A stretch of 64,000 bases of DNA from contig NC_009714.1 of the NCBI RefSeq assembly GCF_000017585.1, positions 186,001 through 250,000 of the forward strand. Reading direction: 5' to 3'. This document shows, in pieces, positions 1 to 8,447 of the stretch. Within the stretch, counting starts at the first letter, position 1, and each line of letters begins with the position of its first letter. The notes under the pieces were generated by a model that was not told where the DNA came from, did not search any database, and saw only the letters and a program-made list of their open reading frames with translations. The position numbers and the translations under genes are program-made. The stretch comes from Campylobacter hominis ATCC BAA-381. GTDB lineage: Bacteria > Campylobacterota > Campylobacteria > Campylobacterales > Campylobacteraceae.

Positions 1-82
1 TCAAAATAGTGGTAATTTTGAAAACACTTCTTCACACAGCTTAGTTGCAAAACGTTAATTATATAAAAATTTTGCTTTATTT

Positions 83-301
83 TTACTTATACCTATATGT
101 GATTCGACCTTTATCAAGGCTATAGGGTGTAAGTTCGACTTTTACTCTGTCTCCTGGCATAATTTTGATATAGTGCATTCTCATTTTTCCTGCAATATGA
201 CACAAAATTACATGTTTGTTGTCAAGTTCTACTTTAAAAGTAGCATTTGGCAATGCTTCAATGACATTTCCATCAATCTCGATTACGTCGTCTTTTGACA
301 T
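83..301 (-). CDS. infA: Translation initiation factor IF-1
   Basis: This 72-residue protein has the normal IF-1 length and is a single S1/OB-fold RNA-binding domain. The family signatures [29 protein letters not shown] and the basic C-terminus are visible. IF-1 binds the 30S A site with IF-2 and IF-3 during initiation. The start has a strong ribosome site (AGGAG) 6-7 bases upstream on the minus strand. It is divergent from serS. A -10-like TATACT lies about 30 bases upstream of the start. The identification is secure. Confidence 0.98.
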   Translation of the reverse strand: MSKDDVIEIDGNVIEALPNATFKVELDNKHVILCHIAGKMRMHYIKIMPGDRVKVELTPYSLDKGRITYRYK

Positions 302-466
302 TTTTCTCCTTTCTTGATTTTAAAATTTCAGTATAACTTTTGATTATACAGAAAATAGAATTTAATTTTTCTTAAATTCTTATAAGTATAAATTTAGATT
401 TTGAATAAAATATACAATTTTTAATAAAAAACCGTAAAAAATACACATCAAAAATATATTACAAAA

Positions 467-527
467 TTTTATGCCTTTAAGATTATTTTGGATACAATAA
501 CAAAATTTTAATTCTAAAGGCATAAAA
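467..527. promoter_or_regulatory. serS promoter flanked by a 13-bp perfect inverted repeat
   Basis: TTTTATGCCTTTA (467-479) and its exact complement (515-527) flank a -10-like TACAAT at 492-497. The right arm contains the serS ribosome site AAAGG and runs to two bases before the ATG at 529. If transcription starts near 504 the left arm is not in the mRNA, so the repeat would act as a DNA operator; from a more upstream start it would form a hairpin hiding the ribosome site. The repeat is seen directly; the regulatory role is inferred. Confidence 0.5.
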
Positions 528-528
528 T

Positions 529-1782
529 ATGATAAACCTTAAACTGATTGAAACAAATTTTGATGAATTTAATAAAAAACTTATTGCAAAAAATGTAAAA
601 AATGATGTATTAAGTACTCTTTTAGAAGCTTATGATGAGCTTAAAAAAGATCGTTTAGAGTTGGAGAATTTGCAAAATTTACAAAATACAAAAAGCAAAG
701 AATTTGGCGAAATAATGCGTCAAAAAGGTGATGCAGGTGAGCTTAAAAAAGAGCTTTCGATAAACAAATCAAAAATTCAAACTCAAAGCGAAATTGTAAA
801 AGCCGCCGAAATAAAGCTTGATAAAATTGCATCCTGTGTGCCGAATATAATAGATGATGATGTACCTTTCGGTGCTGATGAAAATGAAAATGTCTGCATA
901 AAAAAGATTTTACAACCGCCTGTTTTTGATTTTCAGCCGAAAGAGCATTTTGAGCTTGGTGAAAAACTCGGCTGGCTCGATTTTGAGCGCGGTGTGAAAC
1001 TTAGCGGAAGTCGTTTTACTGCGATAAAAGGTATGGGTGCTAAGTTAAATTTGGCGATTATAAATTATATGATTGATTTCAATCAAAGTCGCGGTTTTGA
1101 ACTTGTAAATTTGCCGTTTTTAGTAAAAGATGAAATTCTTTTCGGCACGGGACAGCTTCCGAAATTTAAAGACGATCTTTACAAAGTAGATAATGACGAG
1201 CTTTCTTTATATCTAATTCCAACTAGCGAGGTTACGGCTACGAATTTTTACAATGGTGAAATTTTAAGCGAAGATGAACTTCCTGTGAAATTTACCAGTT
1301 ATAGTCACTGTTTTCGCAAAGAAGCCGGTTCCGCAGGAAAAGATACACGCGGAATGATTCGTCAACATCAATTTGAAAAAGTTGAACTTGTATCCATCAC
1401 AAAGCCTGAAGATAGCGATAAAATGTTTGATGAGATGGTAAGTTGTGCGAGCGATCTGCTAAAAAGTCTTGGGCTTGCGCATCGCCAAATGATGCTTTGT
1501 AGCGGTGATTTAGGCTTTTCAGCAGCTAAAACAATCGATCTTGAAGTTTGGCTTCCAGGACAAAATACATATAGAGAAATAAGTTCTATTTCAAATTGTC
1601 GCGATTTTCAGGCAAGAAGGGCAAAAATTCGCTACAAAGATAAAAATGGTAAAAACCGTCTGGTAAATACGCTAAACGGCTCATCTTTGGCAGTTGGTCG
1701 CACACTTGTAGCTATAATGGAAAACTACCAACAAAAAGATGGCTCAATTAAAATTCCAAAAGTTTTAGAGGAATATCTTTAA
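529..1782 (+). CDS. serS: Seryl-tRNA synthetase
   Basis: At 417 residues this is of normal length for SerRS. It charges tRNA-Ser (and tRNA-Sec) with serine in the cytoplasm. The N-terminal ~100 residues form the two-helix coiled-coil arm rich in Lys, Glu and Leu that holds the long variable arm of the tRNA. The class II catalytic core follows: motif 2 ([20 protein letters not shown], about residues 265-284) and motif 3 ([19 protein letters not shown]) near the C-terminus. The ATG is preceded by AAAGG at 516-520. It is a single-gene unit, divergent from infA and convergent with pyrE. Confidence 0.98.
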   Translation: MINLKLIETNFDEFNKKLIAKNVKNDVLSTLLEAYDELKKDRLELENLQNLQNTKSKEFGEIMRQKGDAGELKKELSINKSKIQTQSEIVKAAEIKLDKIASCVPNIIDDDVPFGADENENVCIKKILQPPVFDFQPKEHFELGEKLGWLDFERGVKLSGSRFTAIKGMGAKLNLAIINYMIDFNQSRGFELVNLPFLVKDEILFGTGQLPKFKDDLYKVDNDELSLYLIPTSEVTATNFYNGEILSEDELPVKFTSYSHCFRKEAGSAGKDTRGMIRQHQFEKVELVSITKPEDSDKMFDEMVSCASDLLKSLGLAHRQMMLCSGDLGFSAAKTIDLEVWLPGQNTYREISSISNCRDFQARRAKIRYKDKNGKNRLVNTLNGSSLAVGRTLVAIMENYQQKDGSIKIPKVLEEYL

Positions 1783-1924
1783 TATTTTTGCAATAGTAAA
1801 ATTAATTGCAAAATTTAATTTATTTTCCAAAATTTTAAATTAAAAAACGCGGCAAGTATAAGTTGGATATTTTTGTTAAATGTTTTTAAAAATTTAATAT
1901 AGATAAATATTTTTGTGCATTTTA

Positions 1925-1960
1925 TTAAATCTAAAATTTTAAAACAAATTTTAGATTTAA
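1925..1960. repeat. 15-bp perfect inverted repeat downstream of serS
   Basis: TTAAATCTAAAATTT (1925-1939) and its exact complement (1946-1960) are separated by 6 bases. There is no U-run immediately after it on the plus strand, so it is only a possible serS 3' end structure. It is the first of three separate inverted repeats in the convergent serS-pyrE interval. Confidence 0.5.
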
Positions 1961-1984
1961 TGCGCTTTAAACTATAATTTCAAA

Positions 1985-2034
1985 GTAAAAAATACGTTTA
2001 AAATATCGAAAGACCTGATTTTTTAAACGTATTT
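1985..2034 (-). terminator. Second, distal terminator-like hairpin for pyrE
   Basis: A 14-bp perfect inverted repeat, AAATACGTTTAAAA (1990-2003) and its complement (2021-2034), has a 17-base loop. Read leftward (pyrE direction) the stem runs directly into six T residues, as in an intrinsic terminator. It backs up the hairpin at 2034-2071. Confidence 0.55.
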
Positions 2035-2071
2035 AAAAAAAGATTTTACAAAATCAAATTGATTTTGTAAA
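2034..2071 (-). terminator. Intrinsic terminator of pyrE
   Basis: An 11-bp perfect stem (2045-2055 with 2061-2071) and a 5-base loop lie directly after the pyrE stop. On the minus strand it is followed within three bases by seven T residues (2034-2040 on the plus strand read as A). Confidence 0.75.
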
Positions 2072-2073
2072 TT

Positions 2074-2682
2074 TCAGTTTCCGCGACTTCCAGGTTTTAT
2101 CGCCACGCTTCCTGTTTTGCAAAGCGGGCAATTTTCAGGCTCATAAATATCAAATTCAAAATTTCCAAGTGTAAAAAGAGGTTTGTTAAACGGTAATTTA
2201 CAGCTTTCTTTTCTTTCGTTTCCTAAATTTTGTACTGCGCAGAAGCCGCGATTTGCAAGCGCCGCAAACGCTACAACTTCGCCACCAAGACTTTCTATGA
2301 TTTTTGCGCTTTCCAAAGCTGAGCCGCCTGTTGTTATGATGTCTTCGCAAACTATGAATTTTTCGCCTTTTGATACACTAAATCCGCGTCTAAGAGTCAT
2401 CTTTTTATCAACTCTTTCTGTAAAAATAAATCTTTTGTGCGCCGATTTTGCAAGTTCGTAGCCGGCCAAAATTCCGCCAAGTGCAGGCGAACAGACGCTA
2501 TCAAACTCAATGCCCGCATTTTTTATTACATTAAAAAGTTCATTTGCCAATTCTCCTGCTATCCAGGGAAATTCCAAAATTTTAGCGCTTTGTAAATAAA
2601 ATTGTGAGTGATTGCCGCTGCTAAGCAAAAAATGACCTTCTAAAAACGCGCCATGCTCTTTATAAATTTTTTCGATATCCAT
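2074..2682 (-). CDS. pyrE: Orotate phosphoribosyltransferase
   Basis: This 202-residue enzyme joins orotate and PRPP to make orotidine 5'-phosphate in pyrimidine synthesis. The type I PRTase PRPP loop is seen as [17 protein letters not shown] (about residues 108-124). The catalytic loop with [11 protein letters not shown] and the N-terminal substrate motif [14 protein letters not shown] are present. The C-terminus has a CPLCKTG pair of cysteines, a feature of the longer OPRT forms. It is a single gene with two tandem terminators behind it and the ribosome site AAAGGA upstream. Confidence 0.96.
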   Translation of the reverse strand: MDIEKIYKEHGAFLEGHFLLSSGNHSQFYLQSAKILEFPWIAGELANELFNVIKNAGIEFDSVCSPALGGILAGYELAKSAHKRFIFTERVDKKMTLRRGFSVSKGEKFIVCEDIITTGGSALESAKIIESLGGEVVAFAALANRGFCAVQNLGNERKESCKLPFNKPLFTLGNFEFDIYEPENCPLCKTGSVAIKPGSRGN

Positions 2683-2826
2683 AATTTTCCTTTAAAATTT
2701 TTTTGTCATTTTAACCAAAAATCACTTAAAATTTCCAAACACCGTAAATGTGATTTCGTTTAAAGTTGCTTTATGGCGCTGTATTATTGCGATACAGTAT
2801 AATTGAAATAAATTTATAAAAATTTT

Positions 2827-2999
2827 ATTTTTAATGATAAAAATGAGATTTCAGCAAAAAAACAATCAGCGGTTTATTTGATAGATAAAAAAATTTTACT
2901 ATTCCGGTTTATCAAAGGGCTTATTTGTGGGAAGAAAAGCAATTGAGAGATTTTTATCTTGATTTAAAGGAACAAAATGTGTGTGTAAACTACATTTAA
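2827..2999 (+). pseudogene. Relic of a DUF262 / GmrSD-type protein N-terminus
   Basis: The plus strand encodes TIPVYQRAYLWEEKQLRDFY (from 2898), matching the DUF262 hallmark IPxYQRxYxW followed by Q and L/D residues, the N-terminal domain of GmrS-type modification-dependent restriction proteins. The preceding stretch (from 2827, NDKNEISAKKQSAVYLIDKK) is in another frame; adding one A to the A7 run at 2887-2893 joins the two. Both pieces end in stops (2809, 2997) and nothing recognisable follows. This is a short leftover of a lost gene. The motif is seen; the family name is from knowledge of DUF262. The rest of the 485-base gap 2683-3167 shows no gene. Confidence 0.5.
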
Positions 3000-3167
3000 A
3001 TATAAAATTTTAAAATCCGATGATTGTGCATTTTTATTGTAAATAATATTTTTGATTAGATGATATGCAGAACTGTTCGCAAAATAAAAAAAGAAAAATA
3101 TTCACTTTTCTTAGAATGCGGTTGAATTATTTTTATATGTTTCTCAAAATTGCGGATGCTATAAGTT

Positions 3168-3725
3168 TTAACATTTTATTGTGCGTTCAAGTTCAATAAA
3201 ATCGCGTAAAATTTTTCCTATACTTGCAAAAAAAACTGCATTAGGATGAGAAATAAGTGCGCTTGAAAATTTATCGGCGATTTTATCTATTACGCTGCTG
3301 AAAAGTTCGCGAGATAGCGCCATTTCGCCGTTTTTAAGCAAAACAGACATAAAATAAAATATAAAACCTATAAAATCTTCATCGTTTTTTTCTTTTTCGT
3401 TTCTTCTAAATTTGCTTCTTTTCAGGATATTACTCACAAAAATTTTCATTTTTCCTTCGTCTCTTCCTTCATTATAAAAAGAGGCGCTTAGTGCTACATT
3501 TGAAATGGAAAAGTCAAATAAGACGGCATTTTGCTCCGCTTTAAAGCTCTTAAAATCAAAACTTTTTAAAATTTCAAAATTTTGCGCGTCGCCAAGAGGC
3601 GATTTTTGTAAAATTTCAAGCTCTTTTTTCCATTCCAAAAATTTTTTATCATCTTCGTAAAAGAAAAAAATAAATGCAAGAAATTCATAATAAAGTGCTC
3701 TTGCAGCAGTAATTTCAGTTTCCAT
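3168..3725 (-). CDS. TorD/DmsD-family molybdoenzyme chaperone
   Basis: The protein has 185 residues, is mostly helical and has no signal peptide. It begins ARALYYEFLAFIFFFYEDDK and has the spacing typical of the TorD-like family (NasD/TorD/DmsD), whose members bind the Tat leader and help mature molybdopterin subunits. The gene overlaps the upstream 4Fe-4S protein gene by 11 bases, so they are one operon. In C. jejuni a similar chaperone sits beside the formate dehydrogenase genes; no dehydrogenase is in this window. The precise client is not shown by the sequence. A spurious out-of-frame reading of the same DNA exists and is not a gene. Confidence 0.75.
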   Translation of the reverse strand: METEITAARALYYEFLAFIFFFYEDDKKFLEWKKELEILQKSPLGDAQNFEILKSFDFKSFKAEQNAVLFDFSISNVALSASFYNEGRDEGKMKIFVSNILKRSKFRRNEKEKNDEDFIGFIFYFMSVLLKNGEMALSRELFSSVIDKIADKFSSALISHPNAVFFASIGKILRDFIELERTIKC

Positions 3726-5358
3726 TTTGTTCCTTTAGCTGCTTTTGTATCATTAATTTTGCTTTGCAATCACTGCAACAAAAAAGTGATTTCATTTTAT
3801 AAGTATCGCCTGTGAAACTGTCTTTTAAAAGTCCTGCTACGCGCATTACCGATTTTTTGGTTGCAAATTTTTTGCCGCATTCGATACAGGCGAAAAGTTC
3901 ATCGTGAGCTAATGTTTGATATTCAAAAAAGCTTTTTTGCAGATCAATTTCATTTGTTTGAATCGCAATTGTGCCTTGTTCGGCGCAACTTTTAACGCAG
4001 GCACCGCACGCCGTGCAAAGTGAAGCGTTTAATTTTATCGCGTTTTCTTCACTATCTGCTATCAAAGCGCCGTTTTTGCAAGCTCCTGCACAACTTGCGC
4101 AAAGCGTGCAAGTATCTTCATTTATAGAAATTTGAGCAAATTTCGGATGCTCATCAAGCGAAATTTTCCCCAAATTTTCATTTTCCACTAAAATACCAAG
4201 TCTTTGACTTAGAATTTCGCGTGAGTTTTGATTTACAAAAGGTATATCGAAATATGCTGTTTTTTCGGTTTTATTTAGTGCACTTTGCAGTTCATTTTCA
4301 TTTTCAACCGTTATAATAGCTGTTTTGTGAAATTTTAAATCATAAATTTTATTTACAAAATTGATATTTTGTTTTGTAATTTCATCTAAATAAGGTGTAA
4401 AAAATATCATATTTTGTCCGCTTTGTTCCAAAATCGACAAAAAATGGTTCGCTTTTAAAAATTTGTCGTTTGGTATTACGAAATACAGCGCATTTTCAGG
4501 TAGAGTGATATTTTGCGGCAAGTTTTTTTCGCTAAGTAAAATTACAAAGCGATCTTTATAAAGTTTTGCTATTTTTTCAAAACTTTCAATACTCATTTTT
4601 GCAAGTTCCAGCGCGCCGCTTGGGCAAATTTGCACGCATTTAGCGCATTTTACGCAGTCAATATGAGAAAAATTAAGTTTTGCATTTTCTTTATCTTTTA
4701 AAATCGCAACAGTTGGACAAACATCAGCGCAAAGCCCGCAGCATTCAGTTTTTGAGCCGTCAAAATCGCAAATTTTATGATTATAACTTACAAAATTTTC
4801 ATATTCATAAACAGGTGTTTTTTTGCTTAAAAGTTCTAAAATTTCATTTTCATCTAAATTCGAAATCTCGTAACATCCGCTTTGAGTTAAAAATTTTTTA
4901 TCGGTGTTTTCACATATAAAAAAATCGCATTCAGTTTCCACGTCTTGCGTGATTTGCACATAAATTTCGCCTATTTTTCCATATACAGATTCTACTTCGT
5001 CGTTTTTACAGGTTATTACTTTAAAACCGGCTTTTTGGAGCGTTTCTACTACAGTTTTTCTTGGTGTTTGACTCATATAAATAACATTTTTGCCGACATT
5101 TTGCGAATTTGGTAAATTTGTGGCAAAATCAAAAGATAAAGCTCTGCTTTCGTATAAAATTTTTACATTTTTGGCTTTTTCGAGCATGCTGTTTTTTGAA
5201 TTTGCCAGATAGTTGTTAATCTCGGGGGCGTAAATTTCAGCTTTTATTTTTGGCGAATTGGCAACCAAAAAAAATTCATCATTCGGCGCTTCTAAAATAT
5301 TAATCTCATCGCTAAAAATAAGTTCGTCCGATGTTTCATTTAAAAACGCAAAGTCCAT
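3715..5358 (-). CDS. Multi-cluster 4Fe-4S protein (formate-dehydrogenase associated type)
   Basis: This 547-residue cytoplasmic protein has two separate ferredoxin modules. The first, near residues 205-250, has CGLCADVCP and CVKCAKCVQICP; the second, near 415-465, has CTLCASCAGACK and CTACGACVKSC. Each can hold two 4Fe-4S clusters. The C-terminus carries CIECGKKF plus CCSDCK, a probable zinc site. Proteins of this layout precede a TorD chaperone in epsilonproteobacterial formate dehydrogenase loci, and the same pair is seen here with overlapping ends. It probably relays electrons or assists assembly. The start has only a weak ribosome site. Confidence 0.75.
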   Translation of the reverse strand: MDFAFLNETSDELIFSDEINILEAPNDEFFLVANSPKIKAEIYAPEINNYLANSKNSMLEKAKNVKILYESRALSFDFATNLPNSQNVGKNVIYMSQTPRKTVVETLQKAGFKVITCKNDEVESVYGKIGEIYVQITQDVETECDFFICENTDKKFLTQSGCYEISNLDENEILELLSKKTPVYEYENFVSYNHKICDFDGSKTECCGLCADVCPTVAILKDKENAKLNFSHIDCVKCAKCVQICPSGALELAKMSIESFEKIAKLYKDRFVILLSEKNLPQNITLPENALYFVIPNDKFLKANHFLSILEQSGQNMIFFTPYLDEITKQNINFVNKIYDLKFHKTAIITVENENELQSALNKTEKTAYFDIPFVNQNSREILSQRLGILVENENLGKISLDEHPKFAQISINEDTCTLCASCAGACKNGALIADSEENAIKLNASLCTACGACVKSCAEQGTIAIQTNEIDLQKSFFEYQTLAHDELFACIECGKKFATKKSVMRVAGLLKDSFTGDTYKMKSLFCCSDCKAKLMIQKQLKEQNGN

Positions 5359-5448
5359 TTTTTTTAAATCCTATTTTTTATAATTTTTACAGATAAATTT
5401 ATATTACAAAACTCAAAATTTTATATAAATTTTAAAATTTAGGTTATC

Positions 5449-6393
5449 TTAGTGCTGATTTTCTATATAATTTATTGCGCTAAGAGCAGCTATTGCGCCA
5501 TCTCCGGCTGAACAAACAACTTGTTTCGGCGCGTCTTGTCTAATATCGCCTGCTGCAAAAAGTCCCGGCACATTTGTTTGCATTTTCAGATTTACGACAA
5601 CTTGTCCGTTTTCGTTCATTTCACATATAAATTCGCCGTTTTCGTCTTTTAAAATATCATTTCTGACGTCCAAACCGATAAATGTAAAAATACCCGGTAC
5701 TTTTAAATTTCTGATTTCGCCGTTTTTATTTTTTATTACGATTTCGCAGACACCGCTATTATCGCCTTTTATTTCATTTACTACGCTATTTGTGATGAGT
5801 TCTATTTTTTTATTTTTTTTAACTTTTTCTGTTGTGCTTGGCACTGCACGAAATGAATCTCTTCTATGAATCAAATAAACTTTCGAGCAGATATTTGCCA
5901 AATATAAACTCTCTTCAAGCGCAGTATCGCCGCCCCCAACGACAGCTACTTCTTTTCCTTTATAAAAAAATCCGTCGCAAGTAGCGCAGGTGCTTACTCC
6001 TTTGCCAAAAAATTCATCTTCGCCTTTTATACCGGCTTTCCTTGGCGCAGAACCTGTGGCGACTATGACCGCTTTTGCAAGTTCACTTTTGCCGTTTTCC
6101 AAAAATATTTCAAATTCGCCGTTTTGTTTTTTTGCGACGCGCTTTACTTTTATCATTTCGTGTTTTAATCCGAAACGAAAGCATTGCTCCTGCCAAGCCG
6201 ACATAAAGCTGATTCCGTCCATTTTATCGGCTACACCCGGATAATTTTCGATTTCAGAGCTTGATGTGATTTGGCCGCCCGGCATTCCCATTTCAAACAT
6301 TACTACATTTTTTAAACCGCCGCGCGTAGCATAAAGTCCTGCACTAAGTCCGGCAGGTCCGCCGCCGATAATTGCTAAATCCAACATTTGCAT
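5449..6393 (-). CDS. trxB: Thioredoxin reductase
   Basis: The 314 residues match the usual bacterial TrxR length. The FAD-binding motif [14 protein letters not shown] is at the N-terminus, the redox-active CATC (Cys136/Cys139) is central, the NADPH motif [10 protein letters not shown] follows, and the second FAD motif GLFAAGDIR is near the end. The enzyme uses NADPH to reduce thioredoxin in the cytoplasm. The trxA gene lies 60 bases upstream in the same direction, so the two form a functional unit. The order trxA-trxB is as in C. jejuni Cj0147c-Cj0146c. Confidence 0.98.
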   Translation of the reverse strand: MQMLDLAIIGGGPAGLSAGLYATRGGLKNVVMFEMGMPGGQITSSSEIENYPGVADKMDGISFMSAWQEQCFRFGLKHEMIKVKRVAKKQNGEFEIFLENGKSELAKAVIVATGSAPRKAGIKGEDEFFGKGVSTCATCDGFFYKGKEVAVVGGGDTALEESLYLANICSKVYLIHRRDSFRAVPSTTEKVKKNKKIELITNSVVNEIKGDNSGVCEIVIKNKNGEIRNLKVPGIFTFIGLDVRNDILKDENGEFICEMNENGQVVVNLKMQTNVPGLFAAGDIRQDAPKQVVCSAGDGAIAALSAINYIENQH

Positions 6394-6453
6394 TTCCTTA
6401 AAAATTTAAAAAATATAAAATTTTGGACGCTTTTGGCGACCAAAATTTAGAAA

Positions 6454-6771
6454 TTATAGAAGTGAGTTGATTTTATCTGCGATAACTTGTTTTGATTGTG
6501 CACCGATCATTTGAGCTTTGATTTCGCCGTCTTTTATAAAAAGAAGTGTCGGAATGCTTCGCACACCGAATTTTGTCGCTAAATCTTGTGCTTCATCGGT
6601 ATTTACTTTACAAATTTTAGCTTTACCTTCAAAATCTTCCGCAAGTTCTTCAATTACAGGTGAAAGCATTCTGCATGGTCCGCACCATGGCGCCCAGAAA
6701 TCAACTAAAACCGCACCTTTTGAAGTTTCAGCGTCAAAATTCGCTGATGTCAATTCTATATATTTTCCCAT
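6454..6771 (-). CDS. trxA: Thioredoxin
   Basis: A 105-residue classical thioredoxin with the active site WCGPC (Cys30, Cys33) and the cis-proline region GVRSIPTLLFIKDGE. It reduces cytoplasmic disulfides and serves enzymes such as ribonucleotide and methionine sulfoxide reductases. The start is preceded by a GGAG-type ribosome site. It lies just upstream of trxB, its reductase. Confidence 0.98.
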   Translation of the reverse strand: MGKYIELTSANFDAETSKGAVLVDFWAPWCGPCRMLSPVIEELAEDFEGKAKICKVNTDEAQDLATKFGVRSIPTLLFIKDGEIKAQMIGAQSKQVIADKINSLL

Positions 6772-6832
6772 TTTGTCTCCTCTAAAATTTTTATAATTAT
6801 ACTTTAAATTGATTAAATAAAAAGTAATGAAT

Positions 6833-7171
6833 TTACAACGAAATGTTTTCTATAAAACTTATTTTTTCTTTATTTATACCTATAAAATCGACTTGAAAAT
6901 CAGTTTCATTTTGTTTTTTAGTAATGTAAAATTTTATTGTTTTTAAAATTTTACTGAATTTGTATGATGTTATTCGGTAAGCCGTTTCGTAATTTTTGCT
7001 TGTCGCTTTTACTTCAATAAAATGCAAAATTTCATCTTTTTTGGCGATGATGTCTATTTCTCCGAATCTTGAGTGAAAATTACGCTCTAAAATTTCATAG
7101 CCGTGAGATTTTAAAAATTTCACGGCTATGTTTTCACTTTCAAAGCCGAATTTATACTCTTTTAATCCCAA
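6833..7171 (-). CDS. YraN family (UPF0102) endonuclease-like protein
   Basis: The 112 residues carry the UPF0102 signature: G-E-AV-F near the start, then NFHSRFGEIDIIAKKDEIL and FIEVKATS. The pattern E...D...ExK is the PD-(D/E)xK nuclease fold core. The family's function is still unsettled. The gene follows hom by 4 bases and is likely translated from the same mRNA. The order matches C. jejuni Cj0149c-Cj0148c. Confidence 0.9.
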   Translation of the reverse strand: MGLKEYKFGFESENIAVKFLKSHGYEILERNFHSRFGEIDIIAKKDEILHFIEVKATSKNYETAYRITSYKFSKILKTIKFYITKKQNETDFQVDFIGINKEKISFIENISL

Positions 7172-7175
7172 AATT

Positions 7176-8447
7176 TTACTCTTCTATACGGATCATCGCA
7201 ACTTTTTGTTTTAAATAACTTTGTGTATTTAAAATTTCAATTACATTTTGAATATCTTTTTCAAAACTTGTATGAGTTGTAAAAAATAGCGTTACATCGC
7301 TTTCTTCTTTTGCTTTTGGTTTTTGTAAAAAGCTGTCGATTGAGATATTATTTTCGCTCATTATATTTGTAATTTTTGCCAAAACACCTTTTTTATCTTC
7401 TACTTTTAATCGCAAATAGTATTTTGTCATAATCTCACATGCAGGAAGCAACTTCATTTGATGAATTTCATTTTGCATTTTATACCCTAGCATCGGGCTT
7501 TTTGTGCCGCGTGCTATGTCTATCAGATCGCTTATTACAGCGCTTGCAGTAGCTTTTCCTCCAGCTCCAGGTCCGTAAAATAGTGTTTCGCCGACACAAT
7601 CTCCGTAAACGCTAACCGCATTCATCACTCCGCCGACATTTGCAAGCATTTTGTCTTGCGGTACCAAAGCCGGATGGACACGAAGTTCTACGTTTTCATC
7701 GTCAATTCGCTTTGCTATTGTGAGAAGCTTGATTACAAACTCGAATTCCTTTGCAAAATAGATGTCTTCCTGCGTGATATTTTCTATACCTTCAATCAAA
7801 ATATCTTCCGGATTTCCGTGCACACCATAGGCAATGCTTGCTAAAATTAAAAGCTTGTGCGCCGCGTCAAATCCTCCTATATCAAATGCAGGATCGGCTT
7901 CCGCGTATCCTAAATCCTGCGCTTTTTTTAATACAATGTCAAAATTTTCGCCGTTTTGAGCCATATTTGTTAGAATATAATTACTTGTTCCATTCATAAT
8001 TCCGGTAATTTTTAAAATTTTATTTGCCGAAAGTCCCTCGCGCAAAGCTTTTATAATCGGAATTCCGCCGGCCACGCTTGCTTCAAAACCAAAAGGTGTG
8101 TTTCCTGCCAAACTTTGAAGACTGTATCTATGGTAAGCTAAAAGTGCTTTATTTGCGGTTACTACGGCTTTTTGTTTTTTTAAAATTCGGTTTATTATCC
8201 TGTAAGGCTGTTCTACACCGCCCATTAATTCAACAAAAACATCAATATCGTTGCGATCTATTACGCTATTCAAATCATCACTAAGAGGAATTTTGCAATT
8301 TCTCTGTTTATTTAAATTACGGACTACGCCTATTAAAGGCACGATTTTCACGCCTGAGCGAGCTGAAATTAATTTTTTGTTTTCAATCAATATATTCGCG
8401 ACTTCGCTTCCAACCGTGCCGACGCCCAAAATTGCTACATTCATCAA
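7176..8447 (-). CDS. hom: Homoserine dehydrogenase
   Basis: The 423-residue enzyme reduces aspartate semialdehyde to homoserine, the branch to threonine and methionine. The N-terminal NAD(P)-binding motif is VAILGVGTVGSEVANIL. The catalytic core has TSNYILTNM and QDLGYAEADPAFDIGGFDAA. A C-terminal ACT domain, from about residue 345, would bind a regulatory amino acid. Its ATG overlaps the stop of the upstream aminotransferase by 4 bases, indicating coupled translation. Confidence 0.97.
   Translation of the reverse strand: MMNVAILGVGTVGSEVANILIENKKLISARSGVKIVPLIGVVRNLNKQRNCKIPLSDDLNSVIDRNDIDVFVELMGGVEQPYRIINRILKKQKAVVTANKALLAYHRYSLQSLAGNTPFGFEASVAGGIPIIKALREGLSANKILKITGIMNGTSNYILTNMAQNGENFDIVLKKAQDLGYAEADPAFDIGGFDAAHKLLILASIAYGVHGNPEDILIEGIENITQEDIYFAKEFEFVIKLLTIAKRIDDENVELRVHPALVPQDKMLANVGGVMNAVSVYGDCVGETLFYGPGAGGKATASAVISDLIDIARGTKSPMLGYKMQNEIHQMKLLPACEIMTKYYLRLKVEDKKGVLAKITNIMSENNISIDSFLQKPKAKEESDVTLFFTTHTSFEKDIQNVIEILNTQSYLKQKVAMIRIEE

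Noticed and set aside
1-21. Short inverted repeat TCAAAAT/ATTTTGA at the window start
   Set aside because: Only 7 bp of A/T-rich pairing with no T-run; too weak to call a terminator.
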